Positions 1 to 5,928 of a stretch of 6,143 nt of DNA are shown in pieces. Source of the stretch: JBOHHR01 sp050740975 (lineage in GTDB: Bacteria > Pseudomonadota > Gammaproteobacteria > JBOHHR01). Positions within the stretch are counted from its first letter, which is position 1; each line of letters opens with the position of its first letter. The position numbers and the translations under genes were made by a program. The notes beneath the pieces are model-generated. The model was given only the letters and a program-made list of their open reading frames with translations. It did no database searches and was not told the DNA's origin. Location: positions 1-6,143 of the forward strand of contig JBOIEE010000208.1 in the NCBI GenBank assembly GCA_050740975.1, read 5' to 3'.

Positions 1-637
1 GGAAGCGGTCGTTGTGATGCCGCTCCAAAAGATGTACCAGTTCATGCACGGCGATGTACTCCAAGCACGGCACAGGCTCCTTAGCAAGCTCCAAGTTGAA
101 CCAGATCCGCCGTGCCACGATGTTGCACGTGCCCCACCTAGTCTTCATCTTCTTGACGCCCCAGTGCACTACCTGAACTCCGATCACCGGCTGCCATTTC
201 TCCAGCAGCGGCGGGATCAGCGCCTTTAGTTGCCCGCGGTACCACTGTTGTAGGATCCGTTCACGCTGCACGGCGCTTGTCTCAGGACGCACATAAAGGT
301 CGAGGAAGGCAATCCCCTGTAGGCCGACTCTCGCCCAGCCGTGGTGTTCGACCACCCGCAGGCGATAACGCTGGCCCAAGAAATAGTGGCTTTCGCCGTT
401 CACCATCTTGCGCGGTGACTGGCGTGGCTGGGCGTTGAATCTGGCCTTCTGCTTTTTGATCCACCTCAGCTTGCCGATCACCGCCATCCGCACTGCGTCA
501 TCGCTCACCCCTAGCGGTGCCGAAACGCGCACACCGCCATGCGGCGGATAGACGCCCAGGTGCAGATTCTTGATGTCCTTGCGCACTACCTCCACGCAGA
601 GGCCGCCGACGGCGATGCGGTGCCTCTTAGTATTCAT
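1..637 (-). CDS. YgjP/DUF45-type zinc metallopeptidase, 3' end cut by the window edge
   Basis: This open frame runs from an ATG at 637 to the left edge without a stop and gives 212 residues, so the C-terminus is missing. The family resembles SprT/M48-like metallopeptidases with a gluzincin active site, and its members are probably soluble and cytoplasmic. Near the end lies MKTRWGTC (residues 164-171), the family's M-K-T-R-W-G-[ST]-C block. It is followed by CLEYIAVHELVHLLERHHND (residues 191-210), where H198, E199 and H202 form the HExxH zinc site and H208 matches the usual third histidine ligand. E. coli YgjP is shorter; longer homologues of about 230-240 residues are often encoded in type I restriction-modification loci, so perhaps 20 residues are lost here. 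The start is supported by an in-frame TGA 12 bases upstream and by a GGTGAA ribosome site 8 bases upstream. The family assignment is strong. The substrate is unknown. Confidence 0.9.
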   Translation of the reverse strand, partial: MNTKRHRIAVGGLCVEVVRKDIKNLHLGVYPPHGGVRVSAPLGVSDDAVRMAVIGKLRWIKKQKARFNAQPRQSPRKMVNGESHYFLGQRYRLRVVEHHGWARVGLQGIAFLDLYVRPETSAVQRERILQQWYRGQLKALIPPLLEKWQPVIGVQVVHWGVKKMKTRWGTCNIVARRIWFNLELAKEPVPCLEYIAVHELVHLLERHHNDRF

Positions 638-645
638 TCTGGTTC

Positions 646-651
646 TTCACC
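646..651 (-). promoter_or_regulatory. Ribosome binding site of the YgjP-like metallopeptidase gene
   Basis: On the minus strand GGTGAA lies 8 bases before the ATG at 637. It matches the 3' part of the consensus complementary to the end of 16S rRNA. Together with the in-frame stop just upstream it fixes the start of the metallopeptidase gene. Confidence 0.55.
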
Positions 652-705
652 AATTCCAAGATCTAAAATAGCGCAATGACTTATTTCAGTTCGCCCTCGT
701 CGCCG

Positions 706-966
706 TCATATCACCCGGGTCTTGCCGGTCAGCAGTTCCTGCATCATGCCCGGCTTGGGGGCGCGGGTCTTGGCCAGTCGAGCTTCGAGGGCGACCAGTT
801 CGGCATCCGTGTCGGAGAGGACGGTGGCGATGGCGGTTTGTTCGTCTGCATCGATGGGCAGGGGATCGCGATATTGAGCGCCGCGGCGGCGACGGCGAGA
901 TCGACCGCGGCCCGCAGCGCCGCTGTCCCTCACATGAGATACCGATGAGGCGCGTGAAGTTCTCAA
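706..966 (-). pseudogene. hsdS: Remnant of the C-terminal end of a type I restriction-modification specificity subunit (HsdS)
   Basis: Only the last part of the protein is present. The frame ends at a TGA at 706-708, and about 55 residues before it read as an HsdS tail: DEQTAIATVLSDTDAEL, then ALEARLAKTR, then GMMQELLTGKTRVI. In HsdS this region is the end of the second target-recognition domain and the distal conserved helix that packs against HsdM. Both DNA-recognition domains are missing, so the fragment cannot specify a target. Upstream of about 864 this frame turns into an arginine-rich stretch unlike HsdS. A neighbouring frame (929 to 861) reads ALNIAIP just before the point where LPIDADEQ continues, which suggests a one-base deletion in the run of four C (861-864 on this strand). 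The fragment starts a few bases after the ccmB stop and has no credible start of its own; the first possible codon is a TTG at 966. Confidence 0.8.
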
Positions 967-969
967 TTC

Positions 970-1653
970 TTATCCGGAGATCAGCGTCAGCGCAGCGGCG
1001 ATAGCCCAGGGGGCGAGGGTCGCGGCCAGCACCAAGAGCGCTCCCAAAAGAAAAAGCTGGCCGCTGGCATCGAGTTGGAATACAGCCGCATGAACCGCGG
1101 TGGCACCGCATATCAATACGGGAACATACAGGGGCAGTACCAGAAGAGCGAGTAGCATGCCACCGTTTCGCAGACCTACCGTGAGCGCTATTCCGATCGC
1201 CCCCACGAAGCTGAGCACGGGCGTGCCCAAAGCCAGCGATACGAGCAGCACGGGCAAAGCCTGCGCTGGCAGGTTTAGCAGCAAGGCGAGTGCGGGAGAC
1301 ACCGCGATTAAGGGCAAACCGGTCACTAGCCAATGGGCGAATACTTTTGCCACGATCAAGGCGGGCAGGGGGTGCGGGCTCATGAGCATCTGCTCTAAGG
1401 CACCGTCATCGAAATCCGAGCGAAACAGAGGACCCAAGGATAATACCGTGGACAACAGCGCTGCTACCCACAGAACGCCGGGGCCGAGTAGCTTTAGGGT
1501 TTCCGCATCTGGGCTCGCGGAAAGGGGGAACAGAACGGTGATCACGGCAAAGAATAGCACCGGGTTCGCGAGCTCCGCGCGGCACCGGTACGCGAGCACC
1601 AGGTCGCGTTTGATCAGCGCGCCCATAGCGGACAACATCCCCGATCCGTTCAT
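970..1653 (-). CDS. ccmB: Heme exporter/transport protein CcmB, membrane subunit of CcmABCD
   Basis: The 227-residue protein is an integral inner-membrane subunit of the CcmABCD ABC complex. In system I cytochrome c maturation that complex serves to load and release heme-bound CcmE in the periplasm. Family hallmarks include AELANPVLFF (residues 26-35), the block from about LGPGVLWVAALLS onwards (56-68), DDGALEQMLMSPHPLP (82-97), KVFAHWLVTGLPL (103-115) and LGTPVLSFVGAIGIALTVGLR (starting at 142). About six hydrophobic segments are visible near 31-46, 57-73, 99-126, 133-160, 165-190 and 199-224. The ATG at 1653 overlaps the ccmA stop (ATGA), so translation is probably coupled. Met10 would fit the E. 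coli CcmB start better in length and remains possible. The C-terminus looks complete, close in length to the 220 residues of E. coli CcmB. ccmC, the usual next gene, is absent. Confidence 0.95.
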   Translation of the reverse strand: MNGSGMLSAMGALIKRDLVLAYRCRAELANPVLFFAVITVLFPLSASPDAETLKLLGPGVLWVAALLSTVLSLGPLFRSDFDDGALEQMLMSPHPLPALIVAKVFAHWLVTGLPLIAVSPALALLLNLPAQALPVLLVSLALGTPVLSFVGAIGIALTVGLRNGGMLLALLVLPLYVPVLICGATAVHAAVFQLDASGQLFLLGALLVLAATLAPWAIAAALTLISG

Positions 1654-2297
1654 CCGAGGTGCAAACGCTCAAAACCCGTCTGTTGCAAGGATAAAGGTTG
1701 ATGGCTGGTCAGGATCACGCATCCCCCAGCGTCCACGTGATCACGAAAAAGCGCCTCTACCCGATCGACACCTAAGCGATCTATCCCAGCCAAGGGTTCA
1801 TCGAGGATCCATAGACTCGCGGGCGACATCAACAAACGTGCAAGCGCTACCCGGCGGTGCTGTCCCAGGGACAAATTGCGGCAGGGAAGGAACGAAAAGG
1901 GTTCGAGATCCATGTGGGCCAGCGCCTTTTCCGGGGATGTGCGGGGAGTCCTGGCCGCGAACGTTTGGGCGATGCGCAGGTTCTCCAGCGGCGTTAGCTC
2001 GGCCTTCAACCCGTTCAAATGACCGATATAAGCCAGGTCCTTGTAGTACTCCGCACGCACCTTGTGAATGAGTTCTCCTCGCCAGCGGATTTCACCATGG
2101 TCCGCGCGCAAAAGCCCACAGACAATACGCAGCAAGCTTGTTTTGCCACTGCCATTGCGCCCTTCCACGATCAAAGCGCAACCGGCCTCTAAGGTAAAAT
2201 GAAGTCCACTGAATAAGCTTCGGTCACCGCGCGTACAAGCCAAGTCGTGGGCTTCTAGCGACGGTCCGCGGAGTATCTTATCCTGCTGCGGCTCCAA
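1650..2297 (-). CDS. ccmA: Cytochrome c biogenesis ATP-binding protein CcmA
   Basis: This 215-residue protein is the ATPase of the CcmABCD transporter, acting on the cytoplasmic face with CcmB and CcmC to drive release of holo-CcmE. The Walker A motif is GRNGSGKT (residues 46-53). The ABC signature is LSLGQHRRVALARLL (142-156), with LSLGQ in place of the usual LSxGQ form found in CcmA. Walker B with the catalytic glutamate is LWILDEPLAGID (162-173, E167), and the switch histidine is H199 in TSHQ. The family's N-terminal pattern appears as LEAHDLACTRGDRSLFSGL (residues 14-32). The start is uncertain. The chosen codon is a TTG with no good ribosome site, an in-frame TAA lies at 2319-2321, and no ATG exists between that stop and the conserved core. 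The gene ends in a 4-base overlap with ccmB. Confidence 0.94.
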   Translation of the reverse strand: MEPQQDKILRGPSLEAHDLACTRGDRSLFSGLHFTLEAGCALIVEGRNGSGKTSLLRIVCGLLRADHGEIRWRGELIHKVRAEYYKDLAYIGHLNGLKAELTPLENLRIAQTFAARTPRTSPEKALAHMDLEPFSFLPCRNLSLGQHRRVALARLLMSPASLWILDEPLAGIDRLGVDRVEALFRDHVDAGGCVILTSHQPLSLQQTGFERLHLG

Positions 2298-2321
2298 TTC
2301 GGTTTGCGGTATTGGAAATTA

Positions 2322-2330
2322 CCCCTCACC
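2322..2330 (-). promoter_or_regulatory. Candidate ribosome binding site upstream of ccmA
   Basis: GGTGAGGGG on the minus strand is the only purine-rich, Shine-Dalgarno-like sequence between purA and ccmA. It ends 24 bases before the TTG at 2297, too far for normal initiation there, but 9 bases before an in-frame ATA at 2310-2312. It either serves a non-standard start or is not used. Confidence 0.3.
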
Positions 2331-2345
2331 CTAATCTTAAAGGGT
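2328..2345. repeat. Short inverted repeat between purA and ccmA
   Basis: ACCCT (2328-2332) and AGGGT (2341-2345) can pair around an 8-base spacer in the 59-base gap after purA. The stem has only 5 base pairs and no T-run follows on the minus strand, so I do not call a rho-independent terminator. It could be a weak transcript hairpin or chance. Confidence 0.25.
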
Positions 2346-2356
2346 CTCGCAGCGCG

Positions 2357-3679
2357 CTAGGAGCCTGTCGAGGAAGAACCGTAGCGAGGCGAGTGATCAA
2401 AAGGATGACGGAGAACGATGGTATCTAAGCGATCGGGTCCGGTAGAAATAATATCGATAGGGACCCCCGTTATTTCTGCTATGCGATCCAGATAGTGCCT
2501 CGCGTTCTGCGGCAATTCAGGGTACTTCCTTAGCCCCAGGGTCGACCCTTTCCACCCGGGCATCGTTTCATACACGGGTTCACAATCGCCCACGGCCTCG
2601 GCACCGAGCGGCAGTGTTGTTACCCGTTTGCCCTGCTGCTCATAACCGACGCAGATCTGAATGTTTTCTAGGTTATCGAGGACATCGAGCTTGGTAATGC
2701 ATAGGCCGGAGAGGCTGTTTATCTGACTGGCTCGCCGTAATGCGACCGCATCAAACCAACCGCAGCGGCGTAGCCTTCCGGTGGTCGCACCCCGTTCCTT
2801 ACCGCGGCTGGCTAAATAGTTACCTAAATCGTCGGATAGCTCGGTAGGAAAAGGCCCGGAACCCACGCGTGTTGTATACGCTTTGGTGATCCCCAATACG
2901 TAATGGAATTTCCCAGGCCCGACACCGGTGCCCGTCGCCGCCCCTCCGGCTGTGGTATTGGATGACGTCACGTAGGGATAGGTGCCGTGGTCCAGATCCA
3001 GCAGTGTACCCTGAGCTCCTTCGAACAAAATGCTTTGATCCTGCTCCTGGTATTGGTGCAACAGCTCTGTTACGTCGGCAATCAAAGGTAGCAAGCGCTC
3101 CGCATGAACCAGTGTTTCGTCCAACACCTGTTGGTGGTCTAAGGCCGGGCACTTATAGTAATGCTGCAGGATAAAATTATGGAACTCCAGGACTTCGCTC
3201 AGCTTGGCGGCAAACCGTTCGGGGTGGCGTAGATCCCCCATGCGCACCGCCCGTCGCGCCACTTTGTCCTCATAAGCCGGACCGATGCCGCGGCCTGTTG
3301 TGCCAATGGCCATTTTCCCGCGGGCCGCTTCTCGCGCTTTGTCGAGAGCGATGTGATGGGGTAATATGAGCGCGCAAGCCTCGCTGATGCGAAGCCGCTC
3401 GCACGGTCTTATCCCGTCACGTTCTAGCGTCTCGATCTCTTCGACCAGAGCCGCTGGCGATACGACGACTCCATTACCGATCAGGCAGGTGACATTGGCG
3501 CGGAGGATCCCGGAGGGAATCAAATGGAGGATCGTGGTTTTCTCCCCGATGACCACGGTATGCCCCGCGTTGTGACCCCCCTGGAAGCGCACCACAACGT
3601 GGGTGCGCTCAGTCAATAAATCGACGATCTTGCCTTTTCCTTCGTCTCCCCACTGGGTGCCGATCACAACGACGTTCAT
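2357..3679 (-). CDS. purA: Adenylosuccinate synthetase
   Basis: PurA is a cytoplasmic homodimer that joins IMP and aspartate with GTP to make adenylosuccinate, the first step from IMP to AMP. The 440-residue protein carries the N-terminal GTQWGDEGKGKIVD loop (residues 7-20) with catalytic D12, and NAGHT (37-41) with catalytic H40. It also has the IMP-binding loop GTTGRGIGPAYEDK (126-139), EGAQGTLLDLDHGTYPYVTS (220-239), GVGPGKFHYVLGITKAYTTR (starting at 252), GATTGRLRRCGWFD (297-310), TKLDVLD (329-335) and the guanine-binding region ending STGPDR (412-417). All key residues look intact. Homologues normally stop at or just after the HPFD sequence; here 12 extra residues rich in serine and glycine follow. 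The gene begins 48 bases after hisZ, with a weak ribosome site (AGGA about 12 bases before the ATG), and is probably cotranscribed with it. Confidence 0.98.
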   Translation of the reverse strand: MNVVVIGTQWGDEGKGKIVDLLTERTHVVVRFQGGHNAGHTVVIGEKTTILHLIPSGILRANVTCLIGNGVVVSPAALVEEIETLERDGIRPCERLRISEACALILPHHIALDKAREAARGKMAIGTTGRGIGPAYEDKVARRAVRMGDLRHPERFAAKLSEVLEFHNFILQHYYKCPALDHQQVLDETLVHAERLLPLIADVTELLHQYQEQDQSILFEGAQGTLLDLDHGTYPYVTSSNTTAGGAATGTGVGPGKFHYVLGITKAYTTRVGSGPFPTELSDDLGNYLASRGKERGATTGRLRRCGWFDAVALRRASQINSLSGLCITKLDVLDNLENIQICVGYEQQGKRVTTLPLGAEAVGDCEPVYETMPGWKGSTLGLRKYPELPQNARHYLDRIAEITGVPIDIISTGPDRLDTIVLRHPFDHSPRYGSSSTGS

Positions 3680-3727
3680 CTTCAGGCGCAGTCCTAAGAA
3701 ACCACTGGACGGATTTTGTTTGCCCCT

Positions 3728-4900
3728 TTAACTATCGGTAACGATCCAGCGCCCGCCGCGGCGTCCCAAACGCTGCTCACAATCGATCGGCTGATCTTTA
3801 CAGCCAGGGAGACACCACACCACGCGTTCCCCTTGCATGCGCAACTGGGTCACAGCCGCCGTTAAGTCGGGATCATCGCCCCATGGGGCACAGATGGTCT
3901 TGCTAGGCGCGGGCTTCGCCTCTATTACCAGACGCTTGAGATCGGTGCTGAAGCCGGTTGCGGGGCGAGCGCGGCCAAAAACGCGGCCGATATCGTCGTA
4001 TCGTCCGCCCCGAGCTATCGCTTGCCCTTGTCCCGGCAGATAGGCGGCAAACACGATCCCGGTGTGATAGTGATAACCACGCAATTCTGCGAGGTCAAAA
4101 TGCCAGTGCGGGTGCGATGTACGATCCCGTACCGCTCGATACACCTGCCTGAGGTCATGTAAGGCATGCTTTACCTCGGGCGCAGACTTCGCCAAAGCGC
4201 TGTCTGCTTGGTCTAAAACGGAAACATCACCATTGTGATCCACTAAAGCCGTGATCATTTCTGCAACTTCCTTAGACACCCGCCAATCCGACAAGTGTTC
4301 GTCAATCTCATGCCGGTCCTTGCGCTGCAGTGGCTCGAACAGCGCGATTTCCTGCTCCGCCTTCAATCCTGCTTGCTTAACCAAGCCCCTGAAGATCCCC
4401 ACATGGCCTAAGTCCGCGTAAACGGGCGCGAGGTTCGAAGCTTTGAGCACCTCCAGCATCAACCAGATGATCTCTACATCGCTCTCGAGTCCGGGATGTC
4501 CAAACAGCTCGGCCCCTACCTGCAAAGGGTTGCGGGAACCCCCCGAACCTTGTGGGAGTGTGCGCAAAACCGGCCCTAAATAGCACAAGCGGGTAGGGGT
4601 CTCCCGGCGCAAGCGATGCGCTTCAATGCGTGCGATCTGCGGTGTGATATCTGCGCGTATTCCCATAAGGCGGCCGGTTAATTGGTCTGTCACCTTGAAT
4701 GTCTCCAGATCCAGATCGGTACCCAAACCGGTAAGCAAGGACTCCAGATATTCAATGAGCGGTGGAATAACTAACTCATATCCCCAGGTGTTGAACAGAT
4801 CCAGGATCGTGCGTCGCAATTGTTCCAGATGCGCCCCCAAAGGGGGCAGTATTTCTTCAACCCCCGCCGGTAATAACCACCGATCTGTAGGTGTCACCAT
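3728..4900 (-). CDS. hisZ: ATP phosphoribosyltransferase regulatory subunit HisZ
   Basis: HisZ is a catalytically inactive paralogue of histidyl-tRNA synthetase. It assembles with the short form of HisG to make an active, histidine-regulated ATP phosphoribosyltransferase, the first enzyme of histidine synthesis. The 390 residues match the usual length. The class II synthetase-like core is clear: DRWLLPAGVEEILPP (residues 6-20), GRLMGIRADITPQIAR (76-91), SRNPLQVGAELFG (122-134), DLGHVGIFRGL (163-173), ELRGYHYHTGIVFAAY (272-287) and ARGGRYDDIGRVFGRARPAT (296-315). The RGYHYHTG form, the absence of the tRNA synthetase RxExxQ-type pattern near residue 123 and the lack of an anticodon-binding domain separate it from HisS. 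The start ATG has no strong ribosome site, but the N-terminus aligns with the family from there. A short-form hisG must lie elsewhere in the genome if the protein works in its known role. Confidence 0.96.
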   Translation of the reverse strand: MVTPTDRWLLPAGVEEILPPLGAHLEQLRRTILDLFNTWGYELVIPPLIEYLESLLTGLGTDLDLETFKVTDQLTGRLMGIRADITPQIARIEAHRLRRETPTRLCYLGPVLRTLPQGSGGSRNPLQVGAELFGHPGLESDVEIIWLMLEVLKASNLAPVYADLGHVGIFRGLVKQAGLKAEQEIALFEPLQRKDRHEIDEHLSDWRVSKEVAEMITALVDHNGDVSVLDQADSALAKSAPEVKHALHDLRQVYRAVRDRTSHPHWHFDLAELRGYHYHTGIVFAAYLPGQGQAIARGGRYDDIGRVFGRARPATGFSTDLKRLVIEAKPAPSKTICAPWGDDPDLTAAVTQLRMQGERVVWCLPGCKDQPIDCEQRLGRRGGRWIVTDS

Positions 4901-5019
4901 GTGCGAGAGCTTGGGAATAATCGCAACGGAATGGGGATTATTGGCGCCTAGGCGTGGCTTGAACCGGGACGTCTCTATACGATCGCGCTCTGCTTAAGTC
5001 CGAAGATGCGACAACGCGC
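4901..5019. other. Intergenic region between hflC and hisZ, no gene
   Basis: This 119-base gap is the longest between the intact genes of the hflK-to-ccmB block. All frames are broken by stops, so it cannot hold the DUF2065 gene (about 60 residues) often found between hflC and the next gene. On the minus strand a TATAGA around the middle could be a -10 element, but I see no well-spaced -35 box. No terminator is visible after hflC, so read-through into hisZ is possible. Confidence 0.5.
4916..4954. repeat. Inverted repeat and adjacent 10-base palindrome upstream of hisZ
   Basis: AATAATC (4916-4922) and GATTATT (4936-4942) form a perfect 7-base inverted repeat with a 13-base spacer. It starts 15 bases upstream of the hisZ start codon. 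Two bases beyond it lies the perfect palindrome CGCCTAGGCG (4945-4954). The position would suit an operator or a transcript hairpin in the hisZ leader, but the A/T-rich stem is weak and no known binding motif is recognised. Confidence 0.3.
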
Positions 5020-5928
5020 TTATTTTTCCCCAGCCGCGACGGATGCGTTTGGTTGCGCTCCGTCCCGGATCTCGGGTGCATTGAAGTACTTAAAAAATTC
5101 AGAGTCTGGTTCTAAGATCAGCAGATCCTCTTGGCCCTTCAAGCCTTCGCGATAGGCGCCTAAGCTCCCCCAAAAAGCATAGAACTCCGGATCTTTTCCG
5201 TAAGCGCCGGCATAAGTCTCGGTCGCTTTGGCATCCCCCTCGCCGCGGGTCTTCTGCGCGTCGCGGTAAGCCTCCGCTAAGATCTGAGTCCGCTCCCTAT
5301 CTGCATCCGCCCGGATCCGCTCACCGGCCTCCGCGCCTCGGGATCGCAGATCTCTCGCTGTTCGCTCGCGTTCCGCACGCATCCGGTTATAGACCGCTGA
5401 GCTCACCTCCGTTGGCAGATTGATCTGTTTGATCCGCACATCGACCACATCCAAGCCCAGCTCCCCGGATTGTTGCTTCGCCGCGTCAGTTACACGACTC
5501 ATGATCGCGCCACGCTCACCCGAAACCACTTCTTTGACGGTGTGCCGGCCGAATTCCCCGCGCAGACGGTCGTTTATCCTTTGATAAACCAGCAAGCCCG
5601 CGCGCCGCTCATCTCCTCCTGTCGCTTTGTAGTAAGCCGCCACATCCACGATGCGCCATTTCAGAAACAAGTCGACAATAACGTCTTTCTTTTCTTTGGT
5701 GAGGAAGCGTTGGGGCTCGAAGTCCAGTGACAATAGCCGGTCGTCAAATTTTTTGACGTTGTTGATCAACGGGACTTTGAAATGTAGCCCCGGTTTAAAG
5801 TCGGCGCGTTTTATTTCGCCAAGCCTGAATAATATGGCGGTCTCTGTTTCCCCTACGGTAAACGCGGACGAATAAACTGCGATAACAACGATCGCCAGCG
5901 GTATTAGGATTCTGGGGGCGTCCATCAT
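5020..5928 (-). CDS. hflC: FtsH protease modulator HflC
   Basis: HflC is an SPFH/prohibitin-family membrane protein that pairs with HflK in a large periplasm-facing complex around FtsH and restrains its proteolysis of membrane substrates. The 302-residue protein (E. coli HflC has 334) has a single N-terminal signal-anchor, about residues 6-23 (ILIPLAIVVIAVYSSAFTV region). The SPFH domain follows, with ETAILFRLGEI (30-39), PGLHFKVPLINNVKKFDDR (46-64), FLTKEKKDVIVDLFLKWRI (75-93) and LGLDVVDVRIKQINLP (157-172). A charged helical region from about 183 to 240 is likely a coiled coil and contains the RGEGDAKATETYAGAYGKDP block (228-247) typical of HflC. A short C-terminal tail is variable in the family. 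The start ATG overlaps the hflK stop (ATGA), which indicates translational coupling; a second ATG follows at once and could also be used. Confidence 0.97.
   Translation of the reverse strand: MMDAPRILIPLAIVVIAVYSSAFTVGETETAILFRLGEIKRADFKPGLHFKVPLINNVKKFDDRLLSLDFEPQRFLTKEKKDVIVDLFLKWRIVDVAAYYKATGGDERRAGLLVYQRINDRLRGEFGRHTVKEVVSGERGAIMSRVTDAAKQQSGELGLDVVDVRIKQINLPTEVSSAVYNRMRAERERTARDLRSRGAEAGERIRADADRERTQILAEAYRDAQKTRGEGDAKATETYAGAYGKDPEFYAFWGSLGAYREGLKGQEDLLILEPDSEFFKYFNAPEIRDGAQPNASVAAGEK

Noticed and set aside
14..229. Plus-strand small open frame at the left edge
   Set aside because: It is the reverse of the conserved HExxH and MKTRWGTC coding sequence of the metallopeptidase gene, so it is a shadow frame.
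676..948. A 90-codon plus-strand frame opposite the HsdS remnant
   Set aside because: The opposite strand carries a recognisable HsdS tail in the same place. The plus-strand product has no motif and no convincing ribosome site.
686..1333. A 215-codon minus-strand frame across the ccmB end and the HsdS remnant
   Set aside because: It runs out of frame through conserved ccmB sequence and its product is arginine-rich with no family resemblance. It is a product of GC-rich codon positions rather than a gene.
1100..2071. A 323-codon open frame on the plus strand
   Set aside because: It lies antisense to ccmA and ccmB, both of which have clear family motifs throughout. Its product has no recognisable domain and a composition rich in serine, arginine and proline, as expected for a shadow frame in GC-rich DNA.
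2328..2345. Terminator after purA
   Set aside because: The stem is only 5 base pairs with an 8-base loop, and no T-run follows on the transcribed strand. It is kept only as a weak inverted repeat.
3728..4900. Histidyl-tRNA synthetase (hisS) instead of hisZ
   Set aside because: There is no C-terminal anticodon-binding domain, the length is near 390 residues, and the RGYHYHTG and SRNPLQVGAELFG forms are those of HisZ. The location beside purA and hflKC also fits hisZ.
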